This document shows positions 1 to 11,333 of a stretch of 64,000 nt of DNA, piece by piece. Location: assembly GCF_012844345.1 (NCBI RefSeq), contig NZ_CP051625.1:1-64000 (forward strand). The letters run 5' to 3'. The notes below the pieces were generated by a model that was not told the origin of the DNA, made no database searches, and was given only the letters and a program-made list of their open reading frames with translations. A program made the translations under genes and the position numbers. The stretch's first letter is position 1. Each line of letters opens with the position of its first letter. The stretch is from Pseudomonas sp. gcc21 (lineage in GTDB: Bacteria > Pseudomonadota > Gammaproteobacteria > Pseudomonadales > Pseudomonadaceae).

Positions 1-1712
<1,712 letters not shown>

Positions 1713-1762
1713 GGCTCCATCCTCTCAAGAGTTGGAGCCTCCGGGAAAGCCGGGGCGGTTCA

Positions 1763-2075
1763 GCTCTCTCCAGTTTGGTGGCAGCGGGTTGTTCACTGCC
1801 ATTTGCGGGGTGAACTGCAGATATTACCGTGCAAAGGCCTATTGTGACGTAGGCAGAAAGCGACACGGGCGGCGCTTACCAGGCGCTGCGACCATCCTTC
1901 TGTGTTGCATTCCGCGTCCCGCTGTCATGCCTATGTCATACCGACGATCTACCATCCTTTCATGATCGATCTGTAGATCAAAGTAACTTATTGATTGCAT
2001 AGTCGAATCAAACATGCCGGAAGGAGCCGCAGTTTGCCCTCCCGATTATTCGTTGGAAGACCTCGGAGCATCACC
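1763..2075 (+). other. Leader region of the htx operon
   Basis: These 313 bases lie between the IS3 terminal repeat and the htxA start. I see no credible gene in them. They contain the Pho box at 1922-1939 and, downstream, the htxA ribosome binding site (GGAG at about 2065-2068). The ATG at 1995 is in frame with htxA but has no good ribosome binding site, and the htxA family start is at 2076. Confidence 0.6.
1922..1939 (+). promoter_or_regulatory. Pho box (PhoB binding site) upstream of htxA
   Basis: The sequence CTGTCATGCCTATGTCAT is two 7-base PhoB half-sites, CTGTCAT and ATGTCAT, separated by 4 bases. Only one position differs from the CTGTCAT-N4-CTGTCAT consensus. In PhoB promoters this box replaces the -35 element, so transcription should start about 20-25 bases further on, some 110 bases before htxA. 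It implies induction of the reduced-phosphorus genes by phosphate starvation through PhoBR. Confidence 0.82.
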
Positions 2076-2936
2076 ATGTTTGCAGAGCAGCAACGCGAAT
2101 ATCTCGACAAGGGATATACGAAGATTGAAAGCTTTTTCTCCGCGGAGGAAGTAGCGAAGATTCTTGAAGACGTCAAGCAAATTGAATTGGGAGCTATTGG
2201 CGTAGCTTCGGACAATGAGACTTACCAGTTCGAAAAGAAGAATGGCGAGACGACGAAGCTACTGCGTCGCGTCGAGAATCCTCACCTTTATTTCGATGCA
2301 ATAGATTCTTTGGTCAGGTCGGAAAAAGTCGTCGATTTGCTTCGGCATTTCCTGGGCGAAAACATCCGTTTGCACAATAGCAAAATCAACTTCAAGCCGC
2401 CATCAGGCGCGCCAGTCCAGTGGCATCAGGACTGGGCATTCTATCCCCACACAAACGATGATTTTCTTACTCTCGGAATTTTCCTCGACGAGACAAGTGA
2501 GAAGAATGGCGCGATGGCATGCTTGCCAGGCTCCCACAAAGGAAAAGTGTACGACCACCGGAACGTCGAGACGGGCAAGTTTTGCCACGCGATCTCTCGC
2601 TCCAACTGGGACGAAGCGCTCGACCCGACAGAAGGGGAGTTACTAACGGGACCCGTAGGAACTGTCACGTTGCATCACGTCCGGACCCTTCATGGTTCAG
2701 GCCCAAACCACTCAACGATCAGGCGGCGTTTTCTGCTCATCGGCTATGCCGCGGCTGATGCTTGGCCACTTCTGGGCTGTGGCAACTATGGGGATTATGA
2801 AAGCCTCATGGTCTCTGGCCGATCCACCGTATTCCCGCGCATGGTGGAACTCCCTTTGACTATCCCGTATCCGTTGTCGATGTACGGTGATCGCATCTTT
2901 GAAAGTCAACGAGCTTTGACTCAAAAGTACTACTGA
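2076..2936 (+). CDS. htxA: Hypophosphite dioxygenase HtxA (Fe(II)/2-oxoglutarate dependent)
   Basis: HtxA oxidises hypophosphite to phosphite in the cytoplasm, using O2 and 2-oxoglutarate, and releases succinate and CO2. The 286-residue protein belongs to the phytanoyl-CoA dioxygenase (PhyH) family. The metal-binding facial triad is visible as H117-x-D119 in VQWHQDW and a distal His near 206 in RTLHGSG, with the 2-oxoglutarate-binding Arg cluster just after it. The N-terminal sequence MFAEQQREYLDKGYTKIESF is the one I recall for HtxA of P. stutzeri WM88. The start at 2076 has GGAG about 8 bases upstream; a longer frame from 1995 lacks support. htxB begins 24 bases after the stop, so the genes form one operon. 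Base composition is clearly less GC-rich than the rest of the window, which suggests transfer. Confidence 0.93.
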   Translation: MFAEQQREYLDKGYTKIESFFSAEEVAKILEDVKQIELGAIGVASDNETYQFEKKNGETTKLLRRVENPHLYFDAIDSLVRSEKVVDLLRHFLGENIRLHNSKINFKPPSGAPVQWHQDWAFYPHTNDDFLTLGIFLDETSEKNGAMACLPGSHKGKVYDHRNVETGKFCHAISRSNWDEALDPTEGELLTGPVGTVTLHHVRTLHGSGPNHSTIRRRFLLIGYAAADAWPLLGCGNYGDYESLMVSGRSTVFPRMVELPLTIPYPLSMYGDRIFESQRALTQKYY

Positions 2937-2945
2937 AGTCTTTAA

Positions 2946-3857
<912 letters not shown>

Positions 3858-3980
3858 AGCACGAGGGGTCCGTTCTTGGATGAGGGCAGCGGACGACAAG
3901 GTGGACTGACGCACGCCAGCTCCTTGTCTCCGCTGCACGAACATACGGGCGCGCATCGCAATACCACAGAGGATGAACCA

Positions 3981-4829
3981 ATGAATCAGCGAATCGAAGA
4001 AGTCATGCTGGCTAATGTCAAGAGGGACGTAGCCAGGAGAAAGCGGCATTTTGCAACGTCGGTCGTAGTACTCAGTTTGCTGGCAGTGGCCTGGTACGTG
4101 TGTCAGATAGAATTCCAGAAGCTAGGCGCCGGTTTACCGAGACTATGGTCATTCGTCGTGCAGATGTTTCCACCCGACCTGAGCGACCTGGACGTCATTC
4201 TAAAAGGGGCTGGCGAGACGCTCGCCATGGCGACGATTGGCACGATATTCGCCACAATCATTGCATTTCCGCTGGCACTCATGGCTGCGCGTAATACCTG
4301 TCCGAACAAGTGGACCTATCGGGTATCCCGCGCCATCCTGAACGCCAGCCGCGGCACGGAGACATTTGTCTATGCACTTGTATTTGTAGCAGCAGTGGGC
4401 TTCGGTCCGTTCTCCGGCGTACTGGCCATTACTTTCCACATGGTAGGGGCAATCGGCAAAATGTTTGCTGAAGCCATCGAGCCCGTTGACCAAGGGCCGT
4501 TGGATGCGCTCGCCTTGACCGGTGCCAGCAGGGCAAAGATTATCCGCTACGGTCTGATCCCGGATGTTATGCCGCACCTGATCGCGAGCGTTCTATACAT
4601 TTGGGAATTCAGTGTCAGAACGTCCACAGTACTGGGCATCGTAGGCGCAGGTGGAATTGGGCAGACCCTGAAAGATACTGTGGACTTGTTGGAATTCAAC
4701 AAGATGATTACGGTACTGGCGGTTGTATTGCTGATGGTGTCGGCAATCGATTTCATCAGTGACCGGCTCAGGTACTTGATATTGGACACAAAACGCGAGG
4801 GATTCGAAACTCTCCCTGCGAATAACTGA
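3981..4829 (+). CDS. htxC: HtxC, ABC permease for hypophosphite/phosphite
   Basis: This is the inner-membrane permease of the Htx importer, a 282-residue PhnE-type protein. A cytoplasmic N terminus is followed by about six membrane segments. The EAA loop that contacts the ATPase is visible as EAIEPVDQGPLDALALTGAS and the following GL. The ATG at 3981 has AGAGGA 8 bases upstream, and the 123-base gap after htxB contains no other gene. It works with HtxB and HtxD. The downstream ATPase starts 33 bases after its stop. The in-frame ATG at 3876 lacks a ribosome binding site and would add an unlikely polar extension. Confidence 0.9.
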   Translation: MNQRIEEVMLANVKRDVARRKRHFATSVVVLSLLAVAWYVCQIEFQKLGAGLPRLWSFVVQMFPPDLSDLDVILKGAGETLAMATIGTIFATIIAFPLALMAARNTCPNKWTYRVSRAILNASRGTETFVYALVFVAAVGFGPFSGVLAITFHMVGAIGKMFAEAIEPVDQGPLDALALTGASRAKIIRYGLIPDVMPHLIASVLYIWEFSVRTSTVLGIVGAGGIGQTLKDTVDLLEFNKMITVLAVVLLMVSAIDFISDRLRYLILDTKREGFETLPANN

Positions 4830-4862
4830 TTGCTTCACGTATTACTGGAAGGGCGGTTCGCA

Positions 4863-5609
4863 ATGAAAGATGTAGCGTTGCAGTTAAAGAATGTCGGTAA
4901 GTCATACGGCAATAAAGTTGTCCTGGAATCGATTGACTTCGAAGTACGTCACGGCTCAATGGTTGCCTTGCTCGGCACAAGCGGGGCAGGGAAGTCGACG
5001 CTTTTCCGATGTCTCACTGGCCTTGAGCCGATTGACTCCGGTTCTATCGTGGCGCTCGGAGAATCCATACATGAACTGTCTCCGGCGCGTCTGCGGGCAG
5101 TACGTGGCCAGATCGGGTTCGTGTTCCAACAACTGCACCTGGTGAAAAGGTTCTCAGCACTCGAGAATGTATTGGGTGCGCGTCTGGCAGAGATGCCCAT
5201 TTGGCGCGTCACATTGAAAAGCTTCAGCCGGGCTGACAAAGTGCTCGCGTTCGAATGTCTGGACCGGGTCGGCATGCTCGATTATGCAAACACGCCTACG
5301 CAACTGCTGTCAGGCGGTCAGCAACAGCGTATTGCGATAGCGCGAGCCTTGGCGCAGAAGCCCAAGATTATTATTGCGGACGAACCCGTCTCCAGCCTCG
5401 ATCCGCTGACGGCGCGCTCGGTTCTGCAAACGCTGAAAGCCGCGGCTACAGATCTTAATGTCGCGGTCCTGTGCAGCTTGCACCAGGTAGACCTGGCACT
5501 TGAAGTGTCTGATCGAGTCGTGGGATTGCGGGATGGGCGAATCAGTTTGAATATGGCTAACCAACCGAATGATCAAGGCATGATGCAAAAGATACGATCC
5601 ATTTATTAA
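4863..5609 (+). CDS. htxD: HtxD, ABC ATPase, 3' end replaced by an IS630 stop codon
   Basis: This PhnC-type ATP-binding subunit powers the Htx importer. Walker A is GTSGAGKST (residues 38-46), the signature is LSGGQQQR, Walker B is IIIADEPVSSLD, and the H-loop His is in CSLHQVDLA. The ATG at 4863 is chosen because the frame-opening codons upstream are hydrophobic filler; GGGCGG lies just before it. The stop TAA (5607-5609) lies inside the IS630 element that begins at 5606. Removing the IS and one TA restores 18 further codons ending at TAG 6770-6772. The core domain is complete, so the 248-residue product may still work, but its native tail is gone. Confidence 0.88.
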   Translation: MKDVALQLKNVGKSYGNKVVLESIDFEVRHGSMVALLGTSGAGKSTLFRCLTGLEPIDSGSIVALGESIHELSPARLRAVRGQIGFVFQQLHLVKRFSALENVLGARLAEMPIWRVTLKSFSRADKVLAFECLDRVGMLDYANTPTQLLSGGQQQRIAIARALAQKPKIIIADEPVSSLDPLTARSVLQTLKAAATDLNVAVLCSLHQVDLALEVSDRVVGLRDGRISLNMANQPNDQGMMQKIRSIY

Positions 5610-6712
5610 CCCGGCAATCAAATACACCAAATCATGCCGCGTAGGCGATACGTGGATGCCGGAAATAAGAACGGATTCTTTGAGGGCGTAATTGCAATCG
5701 TCTCATGACCGAGCGAACACGCCCTTCCAGTTCGTCCTGATTACGCGCTGGCAAGCCCGTACGGACCTGATGTTTCAAATCACAATTCAAATACTCGTCA
5801 GGATTCAACTCCGGGGCGTAGGCCGGCAAGAAGAACAGTTCGATTTGCTCTTTGCGGTCGGCGACCCAGGCGCTCACCTTTTTGCTGTGGTGTACGCGCA
5901 GGTTGTCGAGAATCAAGAACACTTTGCGGCCCTGCGCATCGCGAATCAGGCGACTCAGGAAGCGAATCAGCACTGGGGCTGTCAGCGTTTCCCGATACAG
6001 CATGAAGCGCAGTTTGCCCCGATTGGTCACAGTGGAAATCATGTTGGTGGAAAAGCGACTGCCGCTGACCTGGCGCACTGGCGTTTCGCCAATAGGGGCG
6101 TAGCTGCGGCCAGCCTGGCTGTCACTGCGCATACCGGTTTCGTCGCCCCACTGAATCTCACCATTCTCGGCCTTGGCCCGCTGTGCGATGCGTGGATATT
6201 CATTATCCAGCCAGCGCTGAACCACTTCAGGTTTCTGCTGATAAGCCCGATGCAGTGGTCGCTGCGGGGTGTAGCCCCAACGCTTGAGGTATTCACCAAC
6301 CGTTCGAACCGGCATGAGAAAACCACAGCGCTGGCGGATCAGTTCTCGCACGGCATCACGCGTCCAGAGTGCAAAGCCGAGCTTGAGTTGGTCGGGCATC
6401 TTATCGGTCATCAAGGTGCGCACCAGCACTTCCTGGCTGGGGCTCAAACTGCGGCGATCACCCTGGCGCACACCGCGCTGGCCGCCGGCAATGGCAGCCT
6501 TTTCGCCTTTGTGTTCTGCGACCTGCGCCCAGTGAGCGATGGTGCGGGGGTGAACACCAACCGCTTCGCCAATAGCCTTGTAGGTGTAACCCTGCTCACG
6601 CATGCGCAGGGCCGTGGCGCGCTTTTCACGCTGTTCTTGGGGGCTGAGTTTGCGGGCATCTGTTTTCATGGAGACAGATTATCCGATATGCCCTATTTAT
6701 TTGCCAGGTTAA
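5606..6712 (-). mobile_element. IS630-family insertion with TA target duplication
   Basis: This is a complete 1,107-base element. The ends TTAACCCGGCAA (5606 onward) and TTAACCTGGCAA (reading inward from 6712) are imperfect inverted repeats. The dinucleotide TA at 5604-5605 is repeated at 6713-6714, the target duplication expected of IS630/Tc1/mariner elements. The single transposase gene runs opposite to the htx-ptx operon. The insertion separates htxD from ptxD and is likely polar on ptxDE unless an outward promoter exists. Confidence 0.92.
5632..6669 (-). CDS. IS630-family DDE transposase
   Basis: This 345-residue transposase moves the IS630 element by cut-and-paste at TA sites. The N-terminal region carries a helix-turn-helix ([20 protein letters not shown]) and a second HTH/winged region ([18 protein letters not shown]). 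The catalytic domain shows the DDE carboxylates in [19 protein letters not shown] and [12 protein letters not shown]. Length is normal and no frameshift is seen, so the copy is probably active. It reads toward htxD. Confidence 0.95.
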   Translation of the reverse strand: MKTDARKLSPQEQREKRATALRMREQGYTYKAIGEAVGVHPRTIAHWAQVAEHKGEKAAIAGGQRGVRQGDRRSLSPSQEVLVRTLMTDKMPDQLKLGFALWTRDAVRELIRQRCGFLMPVRTVGEYLKRWGYTPQRPLHRAYQQKPEVVQRWLDNEYPRIAQRAKAENGEIQWGDETGMRSDSQAGRSYAPIGETPVRQVSGSRFSTNMISTVTNRGKLRFMLYRETLTAPVLIRFLSRLIRDAQGRKVFLILDNLRVHHSKKVSAWVADRKEQIELFFLPAYAPELNPDEYLNCDLKHQVRTGLPARNQDELEGRVRSVMRRLQLRPQRIRSYFRHPRIAYAA

Positions 6713-6714
6713 TA

Positions 6715-6772
6715 TCAGCAGCGTGCCGTACACAGCGACAGAGACGAGCCGTTGCAGCGGCATGTCGCGTAG
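6715..6772 (+). pseudogene. Displaced 3' end of htxD
   Basis: Joining base 5605 to base 6715, which removes the IS and one TA, keeps the htxD frame open. It adds [18 protein letters not shown] and a TAG at 6770-6772, 19 bases before ptxD. This shows the insertion is in the coding region of htxD and that htxD and ptxD were originally adjacent genes in one operon. The codons are now untranslated. Confidence 0.82.
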
Positions 6773-6791
6773 TTCGTTCCTCAGAGGTCCC

Positions 6792-7793
6792 ATGAAACCA
6801 AGAATCGTAACAACGCATCGAATCCACCCCGACACGCTGGCCCTCCTTGAGACCGCCGCTGAAGTAATTTCCAATCAGTCCGATTCAACCATGTCGCGGG
6901 AAGAGGTACTGTTGCGCACCAATGATGCGGACGCGATGATGGTGTTTATGCCGGATAGCATAGATGCGGATTTCCTATCCGCGTGCCCCAATCTGAAGGT
7001 CATCGGCGCCGCGCTTAAAGGATATGACAACTTTGATGTCGAGGCATGTACCCGCCATGGGATTTGGTTTACGATTGTTCCTGATTTGCTTACGATTCCC
7101 ACAGCTGAACTAACGATTGGCCTGTTGCTGAGCATCACACGGAATATGCTGCAAGGTGATAATTACATTCGATCACGCCAGTTCAATGGTTGGACCCCGC
7201 GGTTTTATGGCACAGGTTTGACGGGTAAAACCGCCGGCATCATTGGGATGGGAGCGGTCGGGCGGGCGGTCGCAAAGCGGCTGGCCGCCTTCGATATGCA
7301 AATTCAGTACACGGATCCGCAGCCTTTGCCGCAAGAGTCGGAAAGGGCGTGGAATGCAAGCAGAACATCGCTGGACCAGCTATTGGCGACAAGCGATTTC
7401 ATCATTCCCATGCTGCCGATGTCGTCAGATACCCACCACACCATAAATGCTCGGGCATTAGACCGCATGAAGCCCGGTGCGTACCTCGTCAATGCCTGTC
7501 GCGGCTCCATCGTAGATGAGCGGGCCGTGGTGCATGCGCTTCGGACGGGGCATCTGGGCGGTTACGCCGCAGACGTCTTCGAGATGGAGGAATGGGCGCG
7601 TCCCGACAGGCCGCATTCTATTCCTGACGAATTGCTTGATCCTGCTTTACCCACATTCTTTACGCCTCACCTGGGTTCGGCGGTCAAATCGGTACGGATG
7701 GAAATCGAGCGTGAAGCCGCCCTCAGTATCCTCGAAGCGTTGCAAGGGCGCATTCCACGCGGAGCGGTCAACCATGTTGGAGCGGGGAGATGA
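6792..7793 (+). CDS. ptxD: Phosphite dehydrogenase PtxD (NAD-dependent)
   Basis: PtxD oxidises phosphite to phosphate while reducing NAD+ in the cytoplasm, the second step after HtxA. The 333-residue protein is a D-2-hydroxyacid dehydrogenase family member very close to PtxD of P. stutzeri WM88 (336 residues). The nucleotide loop GMGAVG is at 152-157. Asp175 at the end of strand beta-2 predicts NAD preference. The active-site residues K76 (in ALKGYDN), R237 (in ACRGS), E266 (in FEMEEWA) and H293 (in TPHLGS) are all in place. The PtxD-specific FEMEEWAR block also separates it from ordinary 2-ketoacid reductases. The start at 6792 follows AGAGG at 6783-6787; the region upstream is the severed htxD tail. 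Confidence 0.95.
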   Translation: MKPRIVTTHRIHPDTLALLETAAEVISNQSDSTMSREEVLLRTNDADAMMVFMPDSIDADFLSACPNLKVIGAALKGYDNFDVEACTRHGIWFTIVPDLLTIPTAELTIGLLLSITRNMLQGDNYIRSRQFNGWTPRFYGTGLTGKTAGIIGMGAVGRAVAKRLAAFDMQIQYTDPQPLPQESERAWNASRTSLDQLLATSDFIIPMLPMSSDTHHTINARALDRMKPGAYLVNACRGSIVDERAVVHALRTGHLGGYAADVFEMEEWARPDRPHSIPDELLDPALPTFFTPHLGSAVKSVRMEIEREAALSILEALQGRIPRGAVNHVGAGR

Positions 7794-7797
7794 CTGA

Positions 7798-8667
7798 GTG
7801 ATCAATCTCGATCACGTTGAGAGTTTTCTGGCCGTAGTCGCAGCCGGAGGCTTCCGCGACGCCGCAAAACAACTCGACATTTCGCAGTCGACGGTGACGC
7901 AGCATATCAAGCAGCTTGAAGAGTCGCTTAAGACGGAAGTAATCGTGCGAAGCAATGCCGGTTGCAGTTTGACAGCCGAGGGTGAAACTTTTTTGCCGTA
8001 TGCGCAACAGCTTGTCAACCTGGCGTGTAAAGCCGGAACTCTATTTGAAAAGAAAGATGAAATCACGATTGGGGCGAGTTCTAACACGGGCATATACTTG
8101 CTTCAGCCATATATAAAAAAGTTTAAAGAGCGAACGCCATTTTCGGTCAAGGTGGTCATCGATAGAAACGAGGCGATAGCGCGGACCATAGAGAATTACG
8201 ACGTGGACATCGCTGTCGTCGAAAGATGGGACGAGCGCCCGGGATTCGCTGCCAAGCTGTGGCGACGAGAAGAGCTGGTACTCATCGTACCGCTGGGGCA
8301 TCCGTGGGCGGGCATGCGGAGTGTTGGGCCGAACCAGCTTGAAAACCAAGTCTTGATCGGAGGCGAGGCGGGCTCGGGCACCGGACGGGTCCTTCGGCGG
8401 TATCTTGGTACACGGGCAAATACGCTGGGGGTTTCCTTGCAACTGGGCAGTACCGCCGCTGTAAAAAGCGCTGTGCAGGCAGGACTGGGGATATCAGTCG
8501 TGATGAAAGCGTCCGTCGCGAACGAGTCCCGACTTGTCTTGTTTTCAACGGTTCCCTTTGAGGGCGATCCGCCCCGGAAGGAGATCTACATCGTGTTTCG
8601 GAATGGCATGCTGAAGCATCCGTCCATCGCTGCTTTCGTCGACATACTTTTGAGCCGTCCGCACTGA
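7798..8667 (+). CDS. ptxE: LysR-type regulator PtxE
   Basis: This 289-residue LysR-family regulator is in the position and orientation of ptxE, immediately after ptxD with a 4-base gap. The N-terminal winged helix-turn-helix (residues 1-60) includes GGFRDAAKQLDISQSTVTQHIKQLE. A two-lobed effector domain follows, with a typical EEGL-to-QAGLGISVV block. The start is GTG at 7798 (V read as Met) with a GGAGCGGGGA ribosome binding region. Its effector, presumably phosphite or a metabolite, cannot be seen. A bidirectional terminator follows about 145 bases downstream. Confidence 0.85.
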   Translation: MINLDHVESFLAVVAAGGFRDAAKQLDISQSTVTQHIKQLEESLKTEVIVRSNAGCSLTAEGETFLPYAQQLVNLACKAGTLFEKKDEITIGASSNTGIYLLQPYIKKFKERTPFSVKVVIDRNEAIARTIENYDVDIAVVERWDERPGFAAKLWRREELVLIVPLGHPWAGMRSVGPNQLENQVLIGGEAGSGTGRVLRRYLGTRANTLGVSLQLGSTAAVKSAVQAGLGISVVMKASVANESRLVLFSTVPFEGDPPRKEIYIVFRNGMLKHPSIAAFVDILLSRPH

Positions 8668-9066
8668 ATTGGCTTGTGGAGCTCGGCTTGTAACGCCGCC
8701 GCCGACCCTGGGCGCCGAAGTTCGGGCTGTCGCGTCGCCACGCCGATTCTTGCCACGGCAGCTTCGGCTACGGCGGAGTGATAGATATGGGCTAGGACAA
8801 CAAACAAAAAAGCCAGTCAAACGACTGGCTCTTGAAATTTTGAGGACAAAACCTTTGAAGTCTAGCTTCTCATCCCGATAAAGCATCATGTCGCCGATCG
8901 GGATCTAAAGCATAAGTCTTCCGGATGGCAGCTTTATGCTTAACGGCACAGTTGCGGAGGTACAGATTAGACGGTATTGAGCTGGTATTGTGCACGGCCC
9001 ATAGGCCGACGCCCGCATCGCCCCATACAAGCTTATTAATAACTCGTAATCTCGCAGTAAGGTCAA
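8668..9066. other. Intergenic end of the htx-ptx cargo
   Basis: About 400 bases separate ptxE from the convergent recombinase-partner gene. The region has the terminator at 8811-8830. It also has an imperfect inverted repeat AAGCATAA/TTATGCTT (8908-8915 and 8934-8941, 18-base loop) and short A/T-rich tracts. No open frame here looks coding. The repeat could mark the end of the recombinase-borne element or be a weak terminator for the minus-strand gene. Confidence 0.5.
8811..8830. terminator. Rho-independent terminator after ptxE
   Basis: An 8-base-pair perfect stem, AGCCAGTC / GACTGGCT, has an AAAC loop. It is preceded by a run of six A and followed by CTTGAAATTTT. The flanks allow termination in both directions, most strongly on the minus strand, where the hairpin is followed by six T. 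Confidence 0.75.
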
Positions 9067-9546
9067 CTACAACTTGGCAGCCTTTTGGACAGCTCCGAGT
9101 TTAGTTTGATCTCGGTGAACTCTTGGCAGCGGTTGGCTCAGCAACCGGGCATCCAGGCCCCGGTTGCTAGCGTTGTAGGCCCACACAACAAACTGCTCCA
9201 ACAATCTTTCGTTCTCGACCTTAAGCCGGGTGTTTGCGGCCTCAATACGCTCAAGACGCTCTAAAAGCGCCTGTGCTTCCGTAGCTCCCAGGCCAAAGAC
9301 TCCTTTGCGCCTAGCATGTGGGAGCCCGGCCACGCGGTCCTTTGTTAGCTGGAAGGCTTGTTTGATTCGGACGCGTTGATTTAGAGCCTGTCTTGTGTAC
9401 CGGGCGCTAAGTCGCTGCTCGACGACATCGATGAGTAATTCCCAAGTAAGCTTCCCATCCCAGCCATCCAGAATGCTAACTATGGCTTCTATATCTTCGC
9501 CTCCCAAGTTACGTGCTCGAGCTTTCGGTCGGTTCTTAGCCACCAT
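9067..9546 (-). CDS. Small partner protein of a tyrosine recombinase
   Basis: This 159-residue, basic, non-enzymatic-looking protein starts inside the end of the recombinase gene (9536-9546 overlap), so the two are translationally coupled. Residues 20-60 may form a helix-turn-helix (GWDGKLTWELLIDVVEQRL and TRQALNQRVRIKQAFQ). Residues 95-125 form a heptad coiled coil (EAQALLERLERIEAANTRLK). The layout recombinase-recombinase-small protein resembles the TnpA-TnpB-TnpC trio of Tn554 and related Pseudomonas island integrase sets, in which the third protein assists. Family membership is inferred from context only. Confidence 0.6.
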   Translation of the reverse strand: MVAKNRPKARARNLGGEDIEAIVSILDGWDGKLTWELLIDVVEQRLSARYTRQALNQRVRIKQAFQLTKDRVAGLPHARRKGVFGLGATEAQALLERLERIEAANTRLKVENERLLEQFVVWAYNASNRGLDARLLSQPLPRVHRDQTKLGAVQKAAKL

Positions 9547-10261
9547 TTTCCTCCATCGCGAGCATCAGGCGGCGCATGGTTTCAGTCGATATACTCGCAT
9601 CAGCAGACGGCTCCGGCCGGTGCGTTAAAGCGGCCCGAGCTACTTTGGCTTGCTCGATTCTTGACGGGACAGGAAGGTTTGACAGTTGGATGACCGCACC
9701 ATGAGGAATACTGGTGTCATCAAGAAGGGCACACAATTGAGCCAGCCTTTTTACCGTCAGCTCGTGATGGTCCACCCAGCGACTAGCTCCAAAGTAACCG
9801 TCAGCATGAGCCTGCTTGGCTGCCTCTAGATTCTCTCTAGCAGTCACCAGCTCATCCCGAATCCTGGCTGACCGAACCTCATCGCCTTTTACGCAGACCT
9901 GCTCAGAACAATTGAGGCAGTCAGCATGTAGCTGGCAGGGAGCCATCGTGTAATCATGGATACACACACCGAATTCGGTAGTATGAGCAGTCGGAACTTT
10001 AAGGCGAGCGAATTCATCTCGGTGAATTACGATGCGCTTGGGAAGATTGGCCAACGGGCCAAACATCTGGCTGTCATCCCCTAATGCACCACGAATCTTT
10101 AATACTAGCTCATCAGCGGACACATGGTCATACGTCGCATTTTGGCGAATGTCCTTCCGTCCGGACCATTTGGCAACATCGAGCTGGCTCAACCCCCCCG
10201 CTTGTGCCAGTGTATTTAGATAGTGCCGGAACTGGTGTGTCGTAACCTTGATCGGGCTACC
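9536..10261 (-). pseudogene. Tyrosine recombinase, C-terminal half, truncated by IS21
   Basis: This is the C-terminal catalytic part of a large site-specific recombinase. Visible are the H-x-x-R box HQFRHYLN, a GR turn in KWSGRKD, and a candidate Tyr nucleophile in NATYDHV. A Cys-rich segment, CQLHADCLNCSEQVC, may bind metal, and a helical tail follows. The reading frame stays open upstream, but beyond 10261 it is translated IS21 end sequence, so the N-terminal half including the first catalytic Arg is lost. The small partner gene overlaps its 3' end. The long N-terminal frame from 10420 is not biological. Confidence 0.78.
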
Positions 10262-10884
10262 TGTTGGCGCTGATGGAAAATTGACCCACCCTGCCGATTG
10301 AAATTTGACCCAGGGCGGATTGCTGATTTTGTTACCAGCAACTGTGGATAAGTCTACCAGCGCAGCTGCTGTTGCCCCCACTCCTTCGCTAGCCCAGTTC
10401 AGTTGTTTAAGACCTGCCACACGCAGCCATGTAGCAGGCCGTCGTCGCCATGAAATCAGAACGGCTCATCGTCCTCCGGTTCTTGGCCGCCCTTACGCTT
10501 TCGCTCCCGTGATTTGATCTTGGCCTGGGCCGCCAAGCTACTGTGTTGCAGGCGATAGGACTCGTTACCGGTTTCGACGATGTGGCAGTGGTGGGTCAGC
10601 CGATCCAGCAGGGCGGTGGTCATCTTGGCGTCGCCGAACACGCTCGACCATTCGGCGAAGCTCAGGTTGGTGGTGATCACCACGCTGGTGTGTTCGTACA
10701 GCTTGGACAGCAGGTGAAACAGCAACGCACCGCCAGCCTGGCTGAACGGCAGATAACCCAGTTCGTCGAGGATGACCAGATCCATGCGCAGCAGTGCCTG
10801 GGCGATCCGCCCGGCTTTGCCGTCGTGTTTTTCGCGCTCCAGCAGATTGACCAGATCGACCGTGGAGTAGAAGCGCACGCGCTT
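10262..10884 (-). mobile_element. IS21-family remnant, inverted relative to the copy at 1-998
   Basis: These 623 bases are colinear, without indels, with 376-998 on the opposite strand and differ at only a handful of positions. The right end TGTTGGCGCTGATGG starts at 10262. The copy is truncated in istB at 10884, where it abuts an integrase fragment. Everything left of that point in the element (istA and the start of istB) is deleted. The remnant is therefore immobile unless a full IS21 elsewhere acts in trans. Confidence 0.88.
10456..10884 (-). pseudogene. IstB C-terminal fragment
   Basis: This holds codons equivalent to residues 126-267 of the IstB at 1-804, with one visible replacement (IAQT to IAQA). 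Walker A is missing. The apparent start upstream (MCATLLS) comes from the neighbouring integrase fragment, not from istB. Confidence 0.88.
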
Positions 10885-11068
10885 ACTGAGCAACGTCGCA
10901 CACACGGAGTTTGGTTAAGTCGCAGGCTCGAAGCTTGCTGTCGATGGCCAGATCGAAGAGAGCCAGATCCCGGGATCTTTCTGCAATTTGAAGCCTTACT
11001 CGGATGGCCCAGATATCTCTCAGTCGGAGTGGGGTTTTCTGCCCGACCAACTTACCTTTGTTCCAGGG
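10885..11068 (-). pseudogene. N-terminal fragment of a second copy of the 27-kb integrase
   Basis: Read on the minus strand from 11068, this sequence is clearly homologous to the start of the integrase at 27029-27643. The blocks PWNKGKLVGQK, RLRDIW-IRVRLQI and [22 protein letters not shown] are recognisable. The original ATG region is not conserved. The match ends in a TAA beside the IS21 junction at 10884/10885. The C-terminal catalytic part is absent, replaced by the IS21 remnant. Confidence 0.8.
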
Positions 11069-11333
11069 CTGACGGCTACAGGTAGCAATGATGTTTCATG
11101 GCAAGTCCTCCACATGTGGGAGGGCAAGCATGGCTAGCCAGAGCAGTGGTCGCTAACCGGCCAGAAGCGGCCACCCAAGGACGAAAACCCTTGCGCCAAA
11201 GGCGGACAGTCATGTTGTCTACGAAACTACGGGCGACTCACACAGCACGTCCGCGAACCTCAGGGGATGGGAATTGGTGTCAGATGAACATAACTCGACT
11301 GATCGTCCGCGTTTAACAATTTTTCTGCTTTGA
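11069..11333. other. Junction region without a recognisable gene
   Basis: These 265 bases lie between the integrase scrap and the MFS pseudogene. The open frame on the plus strand (11098-11316) has no family resemblance and no ribosome binding site. This is probably the right junction of the acquired island with the chromosome. Confidence 0.4.

Noticed and set aside
5692-6795. A 367-codon plus-strand frame through the IS630 element toward ptxD
   Set aside because: It is antisense to the transposase gene, crosses the IS end, and runs into ptxD in another frame; ptxD starts at 6792.
9536-10420. Full 294-residue recombinase starting MAGLKQLNW
   Set aside because: The first 52 codons are IS21 end sequence, as shown by identity with 840-998; only 9536-10261 is recombinase.
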